Assembly: GCA_003168335.1 (NCBI GenBank)
Contig: PMSM01000011.1
Span: 223,001 to 287,000, forward strand
Length of the DNA: 64,000 bases
Reading direction: 5' to 3'
From: Blastocatellia bacterium
GTDB taxonomy: Bacteria; Acidobacteriota; Blastocatellia; Pyrinomonadales; Pyrinomonadaceae
A program made the translations under genes and the position numbers. The notes under the pieces were generated by a model that saw only the letters and a program-made list of their open reading frames with translations, did not search any database and was not told where the DNA came from. Below are positions 52,540 through 61,119 of the stretch, in pieces (position 1 is the first letter of the stretch; each line of letters begins with the position of its first letter).

Positions 52540-55008
52540 ATGAAAACTTGTTCAGCTATTCTTCTTTGCCTGTTAAGTCTGACGCTGACAATTCAAGCGC
52601 AGGATATTACCGCTCTGGAAAAGATTGGCGCGGTGGTCAGTTTCACGAGGAGCGACAAAGGTGTCACGTTCAACTGTCGCGACAACTCGCAGGTCCAGGT
52701 AACGGTGCTCGCGCCCGATTTGGTTCGGGTCCGGGCTTCATTCGCGAAGGCGATTCCCACCAGAGATCATTCCTGGGCCGTCGCGAAGGAGAATTGGGAG
52801 ACGCCGCGTTGGGCCCTGACCGAGACCGCGGAAGCAGTTACGATTGCTACGGCTGAAGTCGAGGTTGTCGTCCATCGCTCGCCGCTGCTGATCGATTTTC
52901 GCGATGCGCGGACGCACAAAGTCATTAACGCTGACGAACAGCCGATGGCTTACGACGCTAAAGGCGCCCTGGCCCAAATGATGTTTGACCCGAAGGCCGG
53001 AATGTTCGTTGCTGCGTCAAAGAAGTTGGGATTTGATGAGCACTTCTACGGGCTGGGCGAAAAGGCCGCGCGCCTGGATAAGCGCCGCGGTTACTTCGTT
53101 AACTGGAACTCGGACACGCCGGGTTACACGGAAGGCAAAGATCCAATCTATCAAACGATTCCTTTTTACATTGGCTTGCAGCAGGCGACGGCTTACGGGA
53201 TCTTTTTTGACAATAGCTATCGCAGCTACTTCGATTTCGGTCGTTCTTCGCAGCAGCGCGCATGGTTCGGCGCCGAAGGCGGCGAGATGAACTATTACTT
53301 TTTCGCCGGTCCGTCGCTGAAGACGATTCTCGGCCGCTACGCCGATCTCACCGGTCACATGCCGCTGCCGCCGATGTGGGCGCTCGGCAATCAACAAAGC
53401 CGCTGGAGTTACTATCCCGACACTATGGTGAAAGAGGTGGTGCGGCAATATCGCGCGCGGGATCTGCCGCTCGATGTCGTCCATCTGGACATCGATTACA
53501 TGCAGGGCTATCGCGTCTTCACTTTCGACAGAGCGAGGTTTCCCGATCCAAAAGGTTTAGCCGACAATCTCGGCAAGCAAGGCGTCAAGATAGTCGCAAT
53601 AGTAGATCCTGGAGTGAAGTATCAGCCGACAACGGCAGCTGTCATACCCGGCAGATCAACACATGCGGAACTGGAACCCCAGGACCAGCACTACTACGTC
53701 TTCGAAGAGGGGTTCTTTAGCAACTATTTCCAGCGTCGCAAAAATGGCGAGCTGTTCATCCCCAAAGTTTGGCCCGGCGACAGCGTGTTCGTCGATTACA
53801 CATTGGCAGAGGCGCGACATTGGTGGGGGGATCTGCATCTCGCTTACCTCGACAATGGTGTAGCCGGAATCTGGAACGACATGAACGAGCCGTCTGATTT
53901 TGTCGATCAAAACGGCAAGAATCAGATGGACGTTGTCAGCTACGATGAAGGCGAAAATTCAACGCATGCGAAGAACCGAAACGTCTTTGCGCTACTCGAA
54001 GCGCGCGCCACTTACGAAGGGCTCGAGAGACTGCAGCCCAACAAGAGGCCGTACGTGATCACTCGCGCGGCCTATGCCGGCATCCAACGCTATTCGACGA
54101 TGTGGACCGGCGATACCAACAGCACCTGGGAGGCGCTGGCGCTCAACGTGCCGATGTTTACCACGCTTGGTCTTTCAGGGGAGCCGTTTGTGGGCAGCGA
54201 CGTGGGCGGATTCATCGGCCGCGGAAATGGTGAGCTGCTGGTGCGCGCTTATCAGATAAGCTTTCTCGCGCCGTTCTGCCGCAATCACAAAGTCATCGAC
54301 GGCTATGATCAGGAGCCTTGGCGCTTCGGGAAATACTACGAAGACATCATTCGGAAGTATTTGAAGTTGCGATATCAGATGCTGCCGTTTCTGTACACGA
54401 CGTTGGAAGACGCGCATCGCACGGGCGTGCCTTTGTTTCGGCCGCTGATGCTGAACTATCAGGACGATGAAAACACCTACAACCTCGATGACGAGTTCAT
54501 GATCGGAGATGACTTGCTGGTCGCTCCGATAGTCAAAGCCGACGTGACTGCACGGCTCGTCTATTTGCCAAAAGGAACGTGGTACGACTACTGGACTAAC
54601 AAGAAGTATTCGGGCGGAACGATGGTGCGCGTCGAGGCGCCCCTGGAAACGGTGCCGATGTTTGTGCGTGGCGGCGCGATTATTCCGCTCGGGCCCCAGA
54701 TGAATTATGTAGGTGAGCAGCCTTCTGATCCGATAACGTTCTCGATCTATCCGGACGACAACGGTTCAGCGTCGACGACCCTTTACGAAGACGATGGCCT
54801 GAGCCCTGCTTATAAGCAGGGAACTTTTCGCCGCACAAGTGTAAGAGTGAGCCGTGCAACTAACGGTTACGTGGCAAGTGTTGGTGCTCCGTTGGGCCGA
54901 TTCAATCCGGGCACGAGAAAGTTCAGTCTTGTTATCAAGTCGGCCTCCGCTCCCAAAGTTGTCGCCGTTGCCGATGACGGAAGAGCGCGGCAGATTGAAA
55001 TCAAGTAG
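52540..55008 (+). CDS. Exported family 31 alpha-glucosidase
   Basis: 822 residues with a signal peptide ('SAILLCLLSLTLTIQA') and an AGGAG site. The nucleophile is D447 in 'WNDMNEPSDF'; the acid/base lies in the 'WTGDTNSTW' region; 'VVHLDIDYMQGYRVFT' and 'VGSDVGGFIG' are standard GH31 motifs. An N-terminal beta domain and a C-terminal beta sandwich are present, so it looks complete. It removes alpha-linked glucose or related sugars in the periplasm, complementing MalQ. A xylosidase-like specificity cannot be excluded. Confidence 0.93.
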   Translation: MKTCSAILLCLLSLTLTIQAQDITALEKIGAVVSFTRSDKGVTFNCRDNSQVQVTVLAPDLVRVRASFAKAIPTRDHSWAVAKENWETPRWALTETAEAVTIATAEVEVVVHRSPLLIDFRDARTHKVINADEQPMAYDAKGALAQMMFDPKAGMFVAASKKLGFDEHFYGLGEKAARLDKRRGYFVNWNSDTPGYTEGKDPIYQTIPFYIGLQQATAYGIFFDNSYRSYFDFGRSSQQRAWFGAEGGEMNYYFFAGPSLKTILGRYADLTGHMPLPPMWALGNQQSRWSYYPDTMVKEVVRQYRARDLPLDVVHLDIDYMQGYRVFTFDRARFPDPKGLADNLGKQGVKIVAIVDPGVKYQPTTAAVIPGRSTHAELEPQDQHYYVFEEGFFSNYFQRRKNGELFIPKVWPGDSVFVDYTLAEARHWWGDLHLAYLDNGVAGIWNDMNEPSDFVDQNGKNQMDVVSYDEGENSTHAKNRNVFALLEARATYEGLERLQPNKRPYVITRAAYAGIQRYSTMWTGDTNSTWEALALNVPMFTTLGLSGEPFVGSDVGGFIGRGNGELLVRAYQISFLAPFCRNHKVIDGYDQEPWRFGKYYEDIIRKYLKLRYQMLPFLYTTLEDAHRTGVPLFRPLMLNYQDDENTYNLDDEFMIGDDLLVAPIVKADVTARLVYLPKGTWYDYWTNKKYSGGTMVRVEAPLETVPMFVRGGAIIPLGPQMNYVGEQPSDPITFSIYPDDNGSASTTLYEDDGLSPAYKQGTFRRTSVRVSRATNGYVASVGAPLGRFNPGTRKFSLVIKSASAPKVVAVADDGRARQIEIK

Positions 55009-55075
55009 CGCCCGGGCGTCGCTCAAACAAGTCGGTTTGTCGAAATGTCGGAAGGATGAAGAGGGACACCATCTT

Positions 55076-55645
55076 ATGACCTGGATTAAGACCATACCCA
55101 TCTCTGAAGGTGACGAGAAGCTGCGTTGCGCCGTTGAAGCGCAGCGTGAATTGTATCCGGCAGAGTATGCAGTGCCGATTCATCCCACAGCCGATGGCCA
55201 GGCGTCGCATATCGTCGCTTCGCACAGCCTGATCCCAGAGGCGCTTCATCACGCGTTTGCCACCTTCGGCGTATTGATGTCGCCTGACCTTCCGCTCACC
55301 AGACGACAACACGAAATGATCACCACCGTCGTTTCCGTTACTAATCGCTGCCACTATTGAATCGAATCCCACGCAGAGTTTCTGCGTCGAGTTACCCTGG
55401 ATGACGAGTTGGTGAGAGCGCTGCAGGAGGATTACCGGACCGCGCCGATTTCTGAGCAGGACAGAGTAATGCTCGATTACGTTGCCCAACTGACTCGCGA
55501 TGCCACGCGCATTTCTGCGCGGGATCATGAGCGGCTGCGAGCCACAGGATTTGATGACCAGGCCATCCTGCAGATCACGCTGATCGCGTCGTGGTTTAAT
55601 TACATCAATCGCGTGGCCGACGCGTTAGGCGTGGGAAGAGATTAA
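55076..55645 (+). CDS. AhpD / carboxymuconolactone-decarboxylase-like selenoprotein (CxxU, in-frame TGA)
   Basis: A 189-residue reading frame from ATG 55076 (GAAGAGGGA upstream) with one in-frame TGA at 55358-55360, coding for residue 95. Before it, '[12 protein letters not shown]' matches the AhpD-like run leading into the redox CxxC; after it, the frame continues '[10 protein letters not shown]' with the usual ExxH histidine and a full helical C-terminus ('[18 protein letters not shown]', approximately). TGA thus replaces the second redox cysteine, giving CxxU. A hairpin 10 bases later has a bacterial SECIS-like spacing. The ORF track split this gene in two. Probable peroxidase or thiol oxidoreductase. 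A nonsense mutation is the alternative. Confidence 0.85.
55371..55387 (+). promoter_or_regulatory. Candidate SECIS hairpin of the AhpD-like gene
   Basis: ACGCAGA-GTT-TCTGCGT, a perfect 7-bp stem whose apical loop starts with G, 18 nt downstream of the TGA. It fits the bacterial SECIS rules of 16-37 nt spacing and a loop G. Confidence 0.75.
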
Positions 55646-55722
55646 GGGCCTTCGTCCGCCGGGTGTGACCAGAGCACGACGGGTTGGTCACTTTTCAGCG
55701 TCCCATTCTCCCACTGCGCGCG

Positions 55723-56985
55723 CTACCTCTCGCCGAGAGTGTAGACGGTGGTCTTCGGATTGTAGGTCTTCCAGTCAAACCAATAGTCCTTGAGCACCGC
55801 AATCTTCGTCAACTGTTTGCCCGTAAGCGTCCCGTTTAAGGCAGTGCCGGTAAAGTCCCATTCCGTGCCTTTATCGTCAATCAGTCGTAGCGGTGCCGAG
55901 TTCGGTTTGAGGAAGAACTCACGCTCATGGCCTTCGACAGTTCGATCGAAAGCGCGAATCGACTTGCCGTCCTCGCCCAGCACGATCACGAGCGGCGTGC
56001 CCGCTAACTTATCGATTATGGGATTCTGTTTTTGCAGGGCCGCAACTGGATAAGCCCCGGATGCATTATTAACGGTTATTCCGACTACAAGTTCGCGCTG
56101 ATCCAGAGTCGGCGCGCTCACCTGTGTGGCCACCGGAACGCGCGACATCCGATCTTCCCAATCAGGCGGTGCGTACTCTCCTTTCGCGGCGATCTTTTCA
56201 TCCGGGCTGAGTACGCGGCCTTGCGGCTGTTCGCTTTTCCACGTGGCAAAAGTGAGTTCGTCCATGAAGGCAGGCTTGAGACTCTTACCCTTCAGCGGAC
56301 CAAAGATCGCCTCGCCCGTCACTTGTTGCCACCACGAACCAGTCTCTTCATCCTTCATAATGAAATTCTGATTGTTAATTCCGGCGAGATGAAAATGAAG
56401 TACCCGCCCCTCAACTGTCGTTTCCCACACCAGACCGGTGTGACAGAGCGTTCAATAAGTCGCACAGATCGGCGTCCCACCCACCACGTCAGAGACGACG
56501 TGATGATAGGCCATCAGCCGCACTGGATATGCCACGGCTTCATTATTGATCTTGACCGCCAGCACCATGTCGGAATCCCGGACAAAACTGGCGTCCTTTG
56601 CCTTGACGTAAGCGCTGTTGCGCAGGGGATTGAACATCCACTCGAAATGATTCTGGCGCGCAAACCACGCCGGGACGAAGGTCAATAGAAGGAGGACGAC
56701 GAGGAGCGTCTTGCGCCACCAGCGACGGGCCCGCGCCCATTGCCGGACCACGAGCGCAAACGCCGCAACCAACATGATGACGGTGGCCAGGGGAGACCAA
56801 TCTCGCAGCACGTAGGAGATCTCGAGTGCCCGTTGCGTCTGCGGGCGAAAAGGCTGGATTAGAAACACCGGAACGATTACCAACGTTAGGGACAGCAGGA
56901 GCAGGAGCGGGAGCAGCAACCAGATCATCCGACGCCCGATGCGACCGGCAGTGCCCGACCTGGTTTCAGCTAAGATGTCGTCCAT
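55723..56985 (-). CDS. Membrane-anchored DUF3179 selenoprotein (UxxC, in-frame TGA)
   Basis: A 420-residue frame with one in-frame TGA at 56454-56452 (residue 178). The N-terminus has three membrane spans (about 20-42, 63-84, 92-108). Next, 'YPVRLMAYHHVVSDVVGG' and 'PICATY' lead to U-T-L-C-H, the position of the DUF3179 'TYCxxC' motif, so TGA replaces the first cysteine. 'WWQQVTGEAIFGPLKG' after it is also typical of DUF3179. The track splits it into two ORFs (55723-56430, 56452-56985) in the same frame. A hairpin downstream of the TGA looks like a SECIS. Probable envelope thiol/selenol redox protein; substrate unknown. Alternative: pseudogene. Confidence 0.85.
56426..56442 (-). promoter_or_regulatory. 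Candidate SECIS hairpin of the DUF3179 gene
   Basis: On the minus strand CACACC-GGTCT-GGTGTG forms a 6-bp stem whose loop GGUCU matches the loop of the E. coli formate dehydrogenase SECIS. The loop begins 16 nt after the TGA, at the known minimum spacing. Confidence 0.8.
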
Positions 56986-57151
56986 GTTAGGTGTCCTGTC
57001 ATTAAAGTTCTAACCACAACTTTTCTTCTGGCCGCAGAGCGGCCAAATGTTTATAGATCATGTTGCCGGAGCATGCGAGCTGCTGAAATTTCAGGCCAAC
57101 ACGCGCCCAGAGGCCGATCAAAGGTTGCTTTTGTTTGTCTTACTTCCGCAC

Positions 57152-58276
57152 TCACAGATTCATACCCAGGTCCTTCACCTGATAGCGCGTTGTGTCATAG
57201 TAGCGCTCGACATCCAGAGCGTTGAGTTTTCCCTGGACCAGCGAGAGATCTACGAGCGATAGAGTACACGCCGGCGCAATCCCCCGGGCCGACACCATCT
57301 TTCCAAAGTCACCGCTGGCTACGGCGTCGGCAGCGCGCGCGCCAAACAGCAAACCCATGATGCGATCAACCGGGCTGGGCGCGCCACCGCGTTGTGGATG
57401 GCCGAGCGCTACAGCGCGTGCTTCATACGGCGTCTCGTCCATTATTTTTTTCGCCAACACTTCGCCGATGCCGCCGAGCCGCGCATGACCAAAGGCGTCG
57501 TGACGATCATCGATCGTTACTGTCTCACCGTCTTCGGAGTAAGCACCTTCAGAGACAACGATGACGGAATAACGTGAACGATGGAAACGGTCTCGGGCAA
57601 GTTCGGGTTCTCCCAGTCGATCTCGCAGCAGTTCAAAGACCTTCTGATAACGAAAGGGATGCTCTGGAATTAGAATCAGATGTGCCTGGCCGGCAACACC
57701 GGACCAGAATGCGAGGTGGCCGGCGTGTCTGCCCATCACTTCAATCACCTGGACCCAACGATGAGAACCGGCGGGTGTGCGCGAGCGCTCAATTACCTCG
57801 GTTACATTACGCAGCGCCGTGTCGAAACCGAGGGTGTAATCAGTGCCGGCCAGATCCTTATCGATTGTTTTCGGAATACCGACAACGCGCACGCCTCTCT
57901 CCCCGAGTCGCGCAGCGACGCCGAGAGTGTCTTCTCCTCCGCAAACCACGACAGCATCCAGGTTCAGCCTGGCGATGTTCTTAATTACGTCATCGGATCG
58001 GTCAACTGATTTGGTCCCAGCCGGAACTTTGAAGGGATTAGTTCGCGAAGAACCAAGGTTGGTGCCGCCGTCCCGATCCCATCGACTCACCGCATCACGA
58101 TCGAGCGGCATAAAATCGGCCAGGGGATCCAGCAGACCTCGCCAGCCGTCGAACAGACCGATAACGCTTAACCCAAGTTCAGAACCGCGGTAGACAAATC
58201 CCTTAATCGCCGGATTCAACCCGGGAGCATCGCCGCCCCCGGTCAACACCCCAACACGTTTTATTTTGGAGGTCAT
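57152..58276 (-). CDS. 6-phosphofructokinase, PPi-dependent type by signature
   Basis: 374 residues. 'GVLTGGGDAPGLNPAIKG' is the phosphate-binding start; 'PKTIDKD' (135-141) holds the catalytic aspartate and a lysine where ATP-PFKs have glycine; 'CGGEDTLG' (112-119) has D116 where ATP enzymes have glycine. D plus K at these positions are the classic marks of PPi dependence. 'MGRHAGHLAFW' is the substrate-binding segment. It phosphorylates fructose-6-phosphate, possibly reversibly. RBS GAGGAG. Confidence 0.9.
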   Translation of the reverse strand: MTSKIKRVGVLTGGGDAPGLNPAIKGFVYRGSELGLSVIGLFDGWRGLLDPLADFMPLDRDAVSRWDRDGGTNLGSSRTNPFKVPAGTKSVDRSDDVIKNIARLNLDAVVVCGGEDTLGVAARLGERGVRVVGIPKTIDKDLAGTDYTLGFDTALRNVTEVIERSRTPAGSHRWVQVIEVMGRHAGHLAFWSGVAGQAHLILIPEHPFRYQKVFELLRDRLGEPELARDRFHRSRYSVIVVSEGAYSEDGETVTIDDRHDAFGHARLGGIGEVLAKKIMDETPYEARAVALGHPQRGGAPSPVDRIMGLLFGARAADAVASGDFGKMVSARGIAPACTLSLVDLSLVQGKLNALDVERYYDTTRYQVKDLGMNL

Positions 58277-58546
58277 TTAACCGCATAGCTCCTCAATCGC
58301 TGAGTCTCATGTGAGTGAGTCTCATCTTACCTGACTAGCGGCCCAAAGTATCATGCGAACGCGCGAAAGCAGCAACGCCCCATCAGTCGGCGTTGCCGGC
58401 GAAGCCGCGCGGGGGGGCAAAACATTCATACTCGCACAGGGCGCCGTCATCTTCAGTATGACGCGTATGTCAGGGCGGTTGTGTTACCCGCCCGCCGGGG
58501 ACTGCAAGGCGCGCGACCCCCTGGCGATGTATTTCTCCAATAACGA

Positions 58547-58996
58547 CTATCGCAATGGAGACATGGAAACCTGCCTCGCTGAAAGCCATGCCGCCGCAGT
58601 CAAACATAATGTAATCACGATTGAGAAAGCGATGGGTATGATAAAGAGGTATCTCCAGCTCACCACCGTGATGGCGGCAAAGCAAAGGGCGAACGCCCAC
58701 GCAGTGCCGCGCATGAGCGCCAAAGTCGCTGCCGGAAGGCCGCCTAGCTGCCATGCCAATATCGCCGCGAATAGATAAAGCACGCCGACAGAGAATCCGG
58801 CCGCCACAAAGAGGTCCCAATACGTGCGGTTGAACCCCTGCACGTCAAAGTGAATTGACCGCATTGAGCCAAGCAGGGCATCAATTCCCCATTTGGGATC
58901 AGACTGGCGAAAGCCGAGTGTATGTCCTACCGCGAAAAGCAGCAGAAGAACAGCAGCGATTCGATAAAACATAGATGCTTTCATTTTGGCCTCCAA
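58547..58996 (-). CDS. Small four-span membrane protein
   Basis: 149 residues with four hydrophobic segments ('IAAVLLLLFAVGHTLGF', 'LFVAAGFSVGVLYLFAAILAW', 'ALCFAAITVVSWRYLF', 'IAFSIVITLCLTAAAWLSA'). Conserved-looking 'GHTLGF' and 'FDVQGFNRTYWDLF' suggest a known small family that I cannot name. The first methionines (MEAKMKASMF) leave the start open. Monocistronic, function unknown. Confidence 0.75.
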   Translation of the reverse strand: MEAKMKASMFYRIAAVLLLLFAVGHTLGFRQSDPKWGIDALLGSMRSIHFDVQGFNRTYWDLFVAAGFSVGVLYLFAAILAWQLGGLPAATLALMRGTAWAFALCFAAITVVSWRYLFIIPIAFSIVITLCLTAAAWLSARQVSMSPLR

Positions 58997-59173
58997 AGAT
59001 CACGGCAGCGGGCACCGCTAGTTATCCTGCCGCGTAGGTTCAAACTGTACTGCTAAGGCTAACACGAATTACGCAGAATAAGAGGTCAGAGGTCTGACGC
59101 CATACAGTTCGCGGTGAGCGTCACCCAACAAAAACAATCGGGCTGAAGCGGAAGCGATTGCGACTAGTGGTGC

Positions 59174-59359
59174 AGGCGCGAAGCGCCGAGATGTAATAGC
59201 CCCGACCGTCAGGTCGGGGTATCATGAACCAAGAAAAACATGAGGCCCGAAGGGCCGACATAGATTCAATGCCGGTCCTTCGGACCTCCTCAATCATTCT
59301 TAATACCTTCACCACGACCTGACGGTCGTGGCTATTGAATGACGGCCCTTCGGCCTCAG
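59174..59359. repeat. Nested-palindrome intergenic element F
   Basis: Left and right arms share an inverted core ATAGCC-(C/A)CGACCGTCAGGTCG, each a CGACCgtcaGGTCG hairpin. Inside are GGCCCgaaGGGCC and GGTCCttcGGACC hairpins and flanking TGAGG/CCTCA. It lies in a 673-bp gene-free gap (58997-59669) in which I see nothing else. Confidence 0.75.
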
Positions 59360-59669
59360 GCTCTGCATTGCTTTTTGGGCAAAGCCGGCATTTGCCGAAA
59401 TCGCGTCACGCGCGCTATCCAGCCCTGGTAGCTTTGCCCAAGTCGTCGGCATCTTGAATGAGCCGCCTGTTGCTGGGAGCGCGGACGTCCTCGTCCGCAC
59501 TGAGCGCACAGCGCGAATTTGGTTGGCATGAAATGTTTTTCCGAAAGTATCTTACAAAGGTGAAAAGCAAGGGTGAACCGCTGGCGCCGACTGATTGACA
59601 CGCAAGATTGATCGCTCGTTAACGCGGTCGAAACGCTGGAAACAAGAGACAAACTTCAAGGAGAGGATC

Positions 59670-60503
59670 ATGATAGCTTTCAAAGCCACGAAAAAGAGAT
59701 CGATTAGTGCCTGCCTTCCCGCCGCGGTCTTGCTGCTGCTGGCGCACGCCGCTTATGGTCAAATCCGAATCGGTGGCATCACTGTCCCCAATCCGAACCG
59801 CGCGAACCCGACGAAAGCGGAAAAACCTCAACCTCAACCCGAAAACACTGAGCGACCGTCCGACGCTAAGAACGAACCGGCTGCAAAAACCGAAAACTCG
59901 GCGACTGCGGCTGTGCCACAAGATCCGCCTGGTTTGCTGAACTATTTTCTTCACGAAATCTCCGAAGCAAAAAACGACGTCGATATTTATGACCCAGCCG
60001 AGAGACAGTATTTGGTCAAAGCTGTACAAGAAGAATGGTTGCTGCGTGCGGTTTCGCCGCGCGCGCGCGCAGAACATGCGACAAGCGACCATTATGCAGA
60101 ATGGCGGAAAGCCAATCCTGGTAATCAACTCGACGCCGCGCTCGACGCTCTAGCCGCATCTGTTTCAAAAAAACTTCCGAGTTACAAGCCGGGTGTCGCG
60201 GCTTTCCAATTCCATAACCCCGTTGCCGAGAAACTGTTGATGGATTACTTCAAAAATACTGCGACGATGAAAATCCACCGTATCGGAGTGGGAAGTGCCG
60301 GTTGGTTGATCCAAAAAGATAGCGATGGACTTCCCAGTTATCGCTACAAGTTTGCGAACATATATTTCCGCGACAGCAGCGACGACCATCCGTATTGCCA
60401 TCGCGTTTCCGTAAGGGTGAAACAGGACTATGCGGGCGGCGGCACTTATAGCACCGAAATCTACCGGTCGAGTGCCGATGACGAGCTGTTTGGATGCCCT
60501 TGA
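59670..60503 (+). CDS. Uncharacterised secreted protein
   Basis: 277 residues from ATG 59670, chosen for the strong AAGGAGAGG site; the track's longer start adds 25 residues. Signal peptide 'LPAAVLLLLAHAAYGQ'. Next comes a proline and acid-rich linker to about residue 85, then a globular domain with 'VSVRVKQDYAGGGTYSTEIYR'. No catalytic motif or family recognised. Isolated between repeat elements F and G. Confidence 0.72.
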   Translation: MIAFKATKKRSISACLPAAVLLLLAHAAYGQIRIGGITVPNPNRANPTKAEKPQPQPENTERPSDAKNEPAAKTENSATAAVPQDPPGLLNYFLHEISEAKNDVDIYDPAERQYLVKAVQEEWLLRAVSPRARAEHATSDHYAEWRKANPGNQLDAALDALAASVSKKLPSYKPGVAAFQFHNPVAEKLLMDYFKNTATMKIHRIGVGSAGWLIQKDSDGLPSYRYKFANIYFRDSSDDHPYCHRVSVRVKQDYAGGGTYSTEIYRSSADDELFGCP

Positions 60504-60724
60504 TCAAGAAGCTCGTCACTGTCTCTTGTTGCAATGGGTTCCCGAATCAAGGTTTCGAACTCCTCGGCGTGATGTGTAATTGATCCGTGCGGTTGATGAA
60601 TGGAAATGCTGGCGGAGGAAAATCTTATCGCCGCTTGGCGTGAAGCAAGATCGCAGAATCGCAGGCCTGACTCCAATTGGCTGTTCGCCTGAAGACTGAC
60701 CCGGTCGCTATCGCTCACGGTTGA

Positions 60725-60997
60725 GTCCGCGGAGCGGACGACAGCATAAAGCCTGGGGCGCAAGCCCCAGGATCAAAGCCACCAACAACAATTGAGCCCG
60801 CGAAGCGGGCGATAGCTGTCAGAAGCGACCGGATCGTTAACGCAACTCGCGCTTTTGATCTTTTCGCTATCGAATCCGATATTGATTCGGCTGTCGCCCG
60901 CTCCGCGGGCTTGATTCATTTTCCCAACGGGCACCTGGGGCTTACGCCCCAGGCTTTATGCTGACACCCCCCTCGCGGGTTAGTCCGCGGAGCGGAC
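60725..60997. repeat. Nested-palindrome intergenic element G (related to D)
   Basis: TCCGCGGAGCGGA hairpins mark both ends. Inside them CAGCATAAAGCCTGGGG (60742-60758) is the exact inverse of CCCCAGGCTTTATGCTG (60947-60963). The next layer is GAGCCCGCgaaGCGGGC and GCCCGCtccGCGGGC. The same blocks in the same order occur in element D. It lies in the 616-bp gap 60504-61119 upstream of the molybdopterin oxidoreductase. Confidence 0.82.
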
Positions 60998-61003
60998 GAT
61001 TGA

Positions 61004-61033
61004 TACAGAACCGCTTGCGGTAGCCAGCGGGTA
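61004..61033. repeat. Half copy of element E next to element G
   Basis: TACAGAACCGCTTGCGGTAGC closely matches the left arm of element E at 45823. The opposite arm is missing, so this is a partial copy abutting element G. Confidence 0.6.
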
Positions 61034-61119
61034 GATTAGGTCCTTCGGGCCTGAGCCTTGGCCGGGCCAACAAATGGCGCAAGCCAGCTCACGATGCTAA
61101 GCTCTCAAACCATCACGCC

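Noticed and set aside
55409-55645. Separate 78-residue CMD-like gene
   Set aside because: It is in the same frame as the upstream 55076 ORF and completes the family domain, so it is the C-terminal part after the recoded TGA.
55723-56430. Separate 235-residue DUF3179 gene with ATG replaced by an internal Met
   Set aside because: It lacks the N-terminal part of the domain, which is in the same frame across the TGA. One gene is more likely.
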